Shown here one piece after another: positions 59,501 to 64,000 of a stretch of 64,000 bases of DNA. The notes under the pieces are model-generated. The model saw only the letters and a list, made by a program, of their open reading frames with translations. It did not search any database and was not told the origin of the DNA. The stretch comes from Bugula neritina (lineage: Eukaryota; Bryozoa; Gymnolaemata; Cheilostomatida; Bugulidae). Where the stretch lies: NCBI GenBank assembly GCA_964035545.1, contig OZ037765.1, positions 3,965,698 through 4,029,697 on the forward strand, in the 5' to 3' direction. Within the stretch, counting starts at the first letter, position 1; each line of letters begins with the position of its first letter. Made by a program: the position numbers and the translations under genes.

Positions 59501-61970
59501 TCATTTTATTCTACACTATATTCCAATAGACAGTTTTTCTCTTTATGTTACAAGTTATTTTCCCATTTTTGATTGCATGTTTCTTTAATTCAATCAATTA
59601 AAGCAAAGCCCATATTGTGACCAAGTAGTGTCTATGTAGTCATCACACTGTATCTTACAGCTGAAAGAAACAGTGTCCTGCTACCATACATTAGTGACTC
59701 ACGTAATGGCTACATCAACGCAGTCTACTGTGATGTAAGTTAAATCTCTTTTCTCAATGTGAATGACTTTCCAGCACAAGCTACTATGCATTCTGTTTGA
59801 ATAGTAGTGCTTTAAAGCAAGTGAATACTATACAGTATGTATGTAACTCTGTACACAGGGCTACCAGAACAGAAGGGGGTTTATTGTGACTCAGACTCCT
59901 TTGACAGATACAGCTGAAGACTTCTGGCATATGACAGTAGACAACAAGTGCCCTGTTATAGTGTACCTGAATGACTGTCTGGTATGTAGATATACCATGT
60001 GTGTAGCCCTTCAGCACTATATGTCTCATGTGCTTTAAATTATTCAGCTACTTTTGATTGCGGACCGTTACGAAAAAGTCGTAATGGTCCACACACCAAA
60101 TTAGCTGAATAAATAGGGAAAAACATGGGAAATCAAGCAAAATTAAAACGAACTTTTATTATTTAGGTGTGTTTATTGATATTTTACTAGTTTTGGGCAA
60201 AAACCATGTTCATTAGCAGCTTTATTGTGAAAAATAGTTGAAAACTAGAGATTTCCAGTGTTGTACCAAATTAAGTAAAATGACACATATGCACTTGACA
60301 GTGAGAGAAAACTCCTATGTGGTTTCACTTTAGAATGAGAAAGTCTATATATTCTACTTCAAAATTGTTACTAAGGATGTATTACAATTTGAGAATATAC
60401 AAACATACACTTGACAGTGAGAGACAACTCCTATGTGGTTTCACTTTAGAATGAGAAAGTCTATTGGCCGACCCATTGAACTAATTATAGTTTCAGTTCA
60501 GTGGGCCGACCAATGGAGGTGAGAAGTTTCAGTTTGGTAAAGTGAGCATAGAGAATACATATTCTCAGGAAATACTGAATATGGAGACAGGAGGTGGTGT
60601 GGAGACAGAGTTGACGTGTATTCATGGAAATGTAAGAGATGGGACAATTTATTTACTTGACGTTACTTTATAACACAATTATGGTGTTTGAACAGATTAT
60701 TGATTATGTAACTTAGAATCAGACTATATTTCTTTTTTCATTAATTCATAATATTATGACTTATGGTTAATTAATTGGTTGGATACATATATAAGTATAG
60801 AATGTAGTTAGTATACTAAGGCATCATCAAGTAGACATTTGCCGCCTATTTCTGTGCATCAAAACTAACTGGTGTAACACTGACTTCAGTGCATGGGAAG
60901 ACCGTTGGTCTGTCAAATAAAGTAACCAAAAATTTTATTAAGTTATAGACTTTAAAAATAATAGGCGCTGGACGAAACAATCAGAATCAAGTTGTGCTTG
61001 ATTCTGGTCAGATGTTTAGGCCCAAAAACGGCATTTGTTAATTCATAACTGTGGGAGACCGTCTTTAATGATATACTGTTTTGCTGGTGCATTGACTTAT
61101 TTGGTTTATTGTTATGAATTGTGAATATATGTGGTATTACTGCTCGTGTATATTGTGATGCTACTATATAGATAATGCACAGAACAGCTCTGTTTTATCT
61201 GACCAACATTTTATTGATTTGGGGACTTTCTGTAGACCAGCCATGAAGTTACTCTGTTGGAAGTGAAGATTGCTGATGGTAAACTACTCTCAACCAATCA
61301 GCTTACAGCTCTCTGTAATAAACTAGAGAAGTATACAACTGCAGGTCATCCCCCCATTACAGTACAGTGTCTGTAAGTTACCTTCACACCTCACCCCCTC
61401 CTATCAGCAGCATATCTGTGATATTTGTAAACTCTAATATGACTCTAATATATGCACAATTTTAACCTGTGTTTTTATTTATGAAAACTGTTTTGTCAAT
61501 TTATTATATTTAGTTTGGAATTATCATCACTTGTCTGTTAAAGGATATGAATACAGAGTAATTATACTCACTGTGTTGTAGTAATGGTAGTAGACTGAGT
61601 GGTATTCTAGTGATAGCCATGAATCTCTACCTCAGAGCTCGTATGGAACAGGAAGTTGATGTTGTTTTGGAGGTGAAACTGGCTCGTAGAAGTAGACCTC
61701 AGTTTATAGCTGACTCGGTAAGTTCTCTACTTATCACACAGTCTCTCTGAACATATTCTCTTTATATTACTTTATGGAGACTCAGTCTGTGAATAGACCA
61801 AATGTTTGGTGAGACACTACAGTGTTTGCTAAATATATAATATTTTCATCCTGAAATATAAAATTGCATTTACTCATTATAATTCAATGTTGTAGGAGTC
61901 GTTTGACCTTCTCTATGAATTTGTGTCCTCTTATCTCTCTGACTTTAATGATTACTCCAACTTCCGCTAG
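41533..61970 (+). CDS. RPTP gene C, complete, 28 exons, 1501 aa
   Basis: Paralogue of gene B with the same architecture and exon phases. Exons: 41533-41584, 42665-42916, 44054-44317, 49475-49972, 50531-50848, 51060-51157, 51453-51639, 51826-51938, 52976-53186, 53345-53734, 53885-54044, 54128-54198, 54790-55028, 55762-55846, 56126-56196, 56528-56564, 57414-57511, 57596-57727, 58062-58201, 58656-58809, 59010-59114, 59256-59406, 59661-59734, 59859-59981, 60497-60631, 61236-61372, 61582-61717, 61896-61970. The sum of 4506 nt divides by 3. Catalytic residues are D1107, C1138 and R1144. Exon 10 has six extra codons and exon 11 two extra. Exon 25 is rearranged: the ancestral acceptor (exon from 60450) meets a TGA at 60477-60479, so I chose the in-frame acceptor at 60496. 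If that is not used, D2 is truncated. Intron 3 contains a retrotransposon. Confidence 0.85.
44782..44900 (-). repeat. 3' LTR of the intronic element
   Basis: 119 bp. The purine-rich primer tract AAAGGGAGAA lies on the - strand at 44912-44903, next to it. Confidence 0.9.
45023..49075 (-). CDS. gag-pol: Gag-Pol polyprotein, single ORF, 1350 aa
   Basis: Gag and Pol are fused with no frameshift or stop between them. Order: helical Gag region (1-220), two CCHC knuckles (CWRCGRGHHPARC at 230-242 and CHSCGKRGHIKPMC at 249-262), protease DTG at 325-327, RT with YYDD at 604-607, RNase H CDAS with D753, integrase HHCC site (HLGICK...CDSC) and catalytic D1037, D1091, E1127 (DD35E), then a Pro/Ser-rich tail ending RRSNRIRKPRVLLDL. 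The start at 49075 is the first ATG after the 5' LTR and primer region. The set resembles K02A2.6-like polyproteins of invertebrates; the exact clade is not assigned. All catalytic residues are present. Confidence 0.95.
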   Translation of the reverse strand: MPVDNISEFKQDTEDWSTYKTRFTSWLIVNDINENEKRKAAFIAMLGSEAVSLLVSLSAPTSINEMDYTGLLELFDNHFGAKNEVAEAYVFDTRTQSPTESVSDFILALKALSTHCNFGPTEQLKQKLRNRLVAGVRSDTIRQALIREGTTLTWDNAVTLAKQMDDYQSSAMAKQALPSEPVNAVYSERQPTNRGPHASRSQASNSHTAPRLGPPLPAAKYSNSNYNTKCWRCGRGHHPARCRSKDANCHSCGKRGHIKPMCNGERIQTNIAQQYHPVHSYESDLSSDMANIGIASTLLAEKSNLSNPYSVTLQINDANVNMEIDTGASVSLIPYSLYQKHFSNVKLSPSNVKFCSFTGDVVNCEGKMEVNVKHFGQTKRMWLHVLGASKFALLGRDWLGELQINWQAIKSVVSSSVNGIERLLAAYPDIFKGQGLLKGSPVKLELVDGATPKCSKPYRVPIALQSVVDKELDRLINEGILTPVEHSSWSTSLLFIPKPDGSVRPCGDFKSTVNPLLKEVAPPQINMENILCDLAGNKYFSNLDFAQAYNQMVIHESSKELLTLVTHRGLYQYNRLPYGIKTAPSLWQNAIEHVLNGIEGVHIYYDDILVAGRTVEEHNHRLELVFKRIKEHGLKLKHSKCSFLKPEVKYLGHIINGEGIRPIPAKLDSILETEAPKDKSKVRSYVGLLNFYRRYLPNLAATVAPLNALLKANAKFVWDKTAQNAFEKSKNLLRENKLLVHFNPNLPVKLTCDASRVGIAAVLSQVIDDVERPIQFASRKLTSAQVLYPQIEREGLAVVFGLEEFRHFLYGRKFTLVTDNQALSRIFAPERGLPVMTAERIQRWALKLSGYDYTVEWRRSKDNRADFLSRYPDSVAASELNEEPHAFIFKVDNLGLPITSLQVAKLTAKDPTLCRVFRLVREGWPQKLCEADWDLNPFFARRNELSIMSGVVMWGNRVVIPRSLQNPLLKELHVEHLGICKMKSVARSFMWWPGLDKDIEATSRSCDSCMSMSNDPKAVNTHPWLPTTRPYQRIHIDYAGPVEGHMLLVVVDSYSKWPEVCVTKSTSSQSTINMLRPIFARWGVPMELVSDNGPQFCSEEFEAFLAHLSIKHKKSAPYHPATNGLAERFVQTVKSALRASQGLYLQYRLDRFLLAYCNAPHSTTGESPATLMLGRTLRTRLDCLKPDITSKLHDAGLIAIHREFDIGSDVWVRCYFGAVKWKKGVIIDQVGPLCYFVQVGEKKWKRHVDQLKHREAKIANDQNETTPLDISVQPFTGVPCDLISRNTPSSLSHLPPVSAPQTGPTSEHMEPRPDSLQTPATVSTPSAPVATPPEPRRSNRIRKPRVLLDL
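49117..49133 (-). other. Candidate primer binding site of the intronic element
   Basis: TGGCGACGATTGATGG begins three bases from the 5' LTR on the - strand. It has the TGG start expected for pairing with a tRNA CCA end, but I cannot name the tRNA. Confidence 0.45.
49137..49255 (-). repeat. 5' LTR of the intronic element
   Basis: 119 bp, partner of 44782-44900. Confidence 0.9.
53885..54044 (+). other. Gene C transmembrane exon
   Basis: Encodes a Thr/Pro-rich stalk, a helix GGVIGGVVGGLTALVIVMVV and the basic stop MKRRK. The stalk differs from gene B (EISTAPTQKPGNMGG for VAATQEPRSMQRG), the helix hardly at all. Confidence 0.85.
55109..55277. repeat. Inverted-repeat element in intron 13 of gene C
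   Basis: Counterpart of 23803-23971, with the same arms and a GGGTTT-rich centre. Confidence 0.55.
55320..55703. mobile_element. MITE-like element in intron 13 of gene C
   Basis: Counterpart of 24014-24396, about 384 bp, with inverted ends TAAGGCCTGG/CCAGGCCCTA. Confidence 0.65.
57738..58002. repeat. TAC/CTG trinucleotide tracts in intron 18 of gene C
   Basis: Two tracts (57738-57855 and about 57896-58002) mixing TAC, GCT and AGT units, interrupted by a copied TTTGATCAAAATGATATATA-type spacer. It is shorter and more mixed than in gene B, and the intron (334 bp) is not a multiple of three. Confidence 0.9.
58202..58606. repeat. 45-bp minisatellite carrying splice donors, intron 19 of gene C
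   Basis: Exactly nine 45-bp units (405 bp) of the same kind as in gene B, some with point changes (CAGATAGG, GGTAGC, ATTCACTG). Units with CAGATAGG have lost the GT donor; the others keep CAG/GTAGG. The array lies between exon 19 (ending CACTGCAG) and exon 20 (starting TGCTGGTGTGG). Confidence 0.93.
60040..60112. repeat. 73-bp hairpin repeat in intron 24 of gene C
   Basis: Counterpart of 28709-28782. Confidence 0.75.
60291..60510 (+). repeat. Tandemly duplicated intron 24/exon 25 junction in gene C
   Basis: The segment ACTTGACAGTGAGAG...CACTTTAG/AATGAGAAAGTCTAT occurs twice (60291-60349 and 60410-60467). The first copy continues a gene-B-like intron and the second follows a gene-A-like intron end (60350-60410). 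A 38-bp insert (60474-60511) then repeats GGCCGACC and brings a new acceptor TTATAGTTTCAG ending at 60496. Confidence 0.85.
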
Positions 61971-64000
61971 AACTTGGCTCACATCTGCAGCTGTAGGAAG
62001 ATCTTGTCTGATGGATTTACACTGCACTATGTCTACTATACACATATGCACCTTTTTTCCATATTTTGCAAAGTTATTTTTCAATATTAATGCTTTATTT
62101 GGGAATATTTTTGATATTATAAAATGTATTTTTTTATTTCCGTTATATTTCTTAGCCTATCACCTATGCAAGGAAGTTCTTTCATGCTATTTCTATTTTA
62201 TAGTTTATTGTAAATTTTGATTTTTGTATTTATCTATTGATGTTTCTAAGTGATTCGATCAAATAAATTAAAATGTGATAATGAAACCATCTAAAACTTG
62301 AAATAAAAAATGCAGTTAGCAGTGCCTATAATGCTATCTGTCAGCTAAAATTAAGTTGGTGCTACTTTAAATTTATTTTATACATCCCTTATCACAATCG
62401 GACACAGCATACACTTTAACTTATCAGTTCAAGCTCATAGCATATTATTTGCCTTTTCTGGCAGCAATTTGTTTAGATCATCTTATTCTAGCATCTTGAA
62501 ACTTCACAAGCTTTCCTAAGTTACCTCAATGTTAAGCAGTCATACAAATATTTCAACCTTTCTCCCTGACTTACCCCGACTTTCACAACTAATCTATCAT
62601 CTCAACCAATGAGGAAGCATGATGTGTGTTGGTCATCACTTGAGTCCAAAACATGAATTTCACCACATTGTTTATTTCATGATTATAATAGAGTTCACTA
62701 GAAAGTGTTGGCTGAAGATCTGGCACAGTGCAGCTCTAATCAGCATACTATTCCCAACAAAAGAGAGCCACTACTACCTGCAAACCCAGTAGTTTGTTTT
62801 CAAATATTCATATTAATTGAGGAGTTTCAAAATGTAATTTGGTGACAATTTCTATATTTTATTTTACAGCAAGGTGCTATACATCTAAATAACTCTGCAA
62901 ACTGTAAACACTGCAAACTATTGGTGTTTTATATTCAGTAGTTGTTAACCCACCTGAGATGCTATACCTGCTTGCAGTATACTAAATTTAGGCCCAAGCA
63001 GTCTTATTTGACAAACAGTCACTGTGTTTATATTACAAGTAGTCTTGATCGGCAAAGACTTACTGTGTTCACATCAGCTAAGACCCACACATATAATTTC
63101 ATGCAGCAAATAATAGCATTCAATGCATAAATTATTACAACTTGTTTATCAAGATAAGTATCGTCCATGCCTGCAGTATTTTGTTACTTACATGAAATAC
63201 TAATTATTAATAAAGGGTCCAAATTTCTTAAATGTAAAACAAAAATGGTGCAAATATTGTTTTTGTTTCATAAACATGTGGTATGCAAACCTTGGCTTAT
63301 TATTTATAGACTCTATACTTTCTAGTCTATGACTGTGCGCAAACTAGTGGGCGTGGTTTAGCCTAACGCTACCTTGGCCCAGTACTCGTTATTTTTATGT
63401 TGCGTAGGAATTTAATTCGCGCACGCTCGTAAAAGTTACAGCGTGCCAAATGGATCATTTTTTTAAATAAGACCGTCTGCATCCCCTCCCCAGAGCGATT
63501 TATTAAGCCTTCGACATTTTCAAAGAAATGCCATCATCATCATCATGGGCTTATGGTTCGTTAGTTTCGAAAAGGCATTAAACTAAAACGTCCTTTTCTT
63601 TCAATCATCAATGATAGGCTATAGGTTAACAATAACTATTACTTTTGAAAAGTCTTAGCCTATTACTCAGGGCAGTCTCCGAAAGATAATATTCATTTTC
63701 AAAATAATCTTAGTGAAAGGTAGCCAGTTTTGAAAGTAGACGAATTAGAATTAAATGACACTCACACTGGCAAAGCTTGAAGTTTATAAATAATCAATTA
63801 ATTCGAGTTTTAAAGCGACTGACACTGGGCAGAAATACAAGTACGCATAAATATTGTAATTAATATTATCATTTATTTATAACTTGTATGATATCCATAT
63901 TGATATTCAACATTTAGATAACGGCTAAAACTAAAAGTAACTCACTCACTAGGACTCAGTGAGAATAATTCTAATAGCAATACCAAATACTAATGAAGTA
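61971..64000. other. Spacer downstream of gene C
   Basis: No gene. AATAAA at 62272-62277; from 63331 it enters the conserved spacer block and continues to the window edge with the sequence that precedes genes B and C. No 306-bp-LTR element is inserted before the edge, so this is close to the ancestral, uninterrupted spacer. A further RPTP copy to the right is likely. Confidence 0.7.
62272..62277 (+). promoter_or_regulatory. Polyadenylation signal, gene C
   Basis: AATAAA about 300 nt past the stop, in the same context as after gene A. Confidence 0.6.

Larger units (their letters stand above)
59256..61970 (+). other. Gene C D2 domain with rearranged exon 25
   Basis: Degenerate as in genes A and B (QCLNGSRLSG, no WPD). 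In addition, the start of exon 25 is changed: with the shifted acceptor the residues NEKVYWP of genes A and B become FSGP, a net loss of three residues. Confidence 0.75.

Noticed and set aside
1-64000. tRNA or rRNA genes
   Set aside because: No cloverleaf with A and B boxes or rRNA motif was seen by eye; only the tRNA-complementary primer sites of the elements.

Overview
The window is animal nuclear DNA. It is AT-rich, its genes are cut by many short GT-AG introns, it contains receptor tyrosine phosphatase genes, and it carries Ty3/Gypsy LTR retrotransposons. A sponge or another early-branching marine invertebrate fits best, but this is inference; nothing in the sequence fixes the species.

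Host layer. Three tandem copies of one receptor-type protein tyrosine phosphatase (RPTP) gene lie on the + strand. Gene A (175-3361) is only the 3' end: the last exon of catalytic domain D1 plus all of D2. Gene B (13791-31010) is complete, with 28 exons whose phases all agree and a sum of 4494 nt (1497 aa plus stop). Gene C (41533-61970) is complete, with 28 exons and 4506 nt (1501 aa plus stop), if exon 25 uses a shifted acceptor. The protein layout is: signal peptide, two cysteine-rich PAN/apple-like modules, a module I do not recognise, FN3-like modules, a furin-type RKKR site, a transmembrane helix, a short tail with a YEN motif, an active-looking D1 (WPD loop and HCSAGVGRTG loop) and a degenerate D2 (no WPD, shortened C-x4-R loop). 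The intergenic spacers are also copies of one another, and the spacer after gene C begins like the others, so the array probably continues to the right.

Mobile layer. Two copies of one young Ty3/Gypsy element sit in the A-B spacer (4751-12254, + strand) and the B-C spacer (33224-40719, - strand). Each has 306-bp LTRs that differ at about one position, a 4-bp target duplication, a primer binding site matching tRNA-Leu, gag, a -1 frameshifted pol, and a third ORF for a zinc-finger protein that appears to be made by splicing. Copy 1 has a stop codon in pol and a lost zinc-finger cysteine; copy 2 looks intact. A different Ty3/Gypsy element with very short (119 bp) LTRs and one fused gag-pol ORF lies antisense in intron 3 of gene C (44782-49255). 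The introns also hold MITE-like inverted-repeat elements, minisatellites and trinucleotide tracts that differ among the gene copies.

Most interesting signals: (1) the element's third ORF, with two phase-compatible splice donors, one of them 43 nt inside gag; (2) a textbook -1 frameshift signal (GTTAAAC, 5-nt spacer, 8-bp GC stem) in both copies; (3) a 45-bp minisatellite made from the end of the active-site exon plus its splice donor, with 4 units in gene B and 9 in gene C; (4) conflicting insertion patterns and a scrambled exon 25 that show gene conversion or unequal exchange among the RPTP copies; (5) a spacer block that looks more conserved between copies than their introns.
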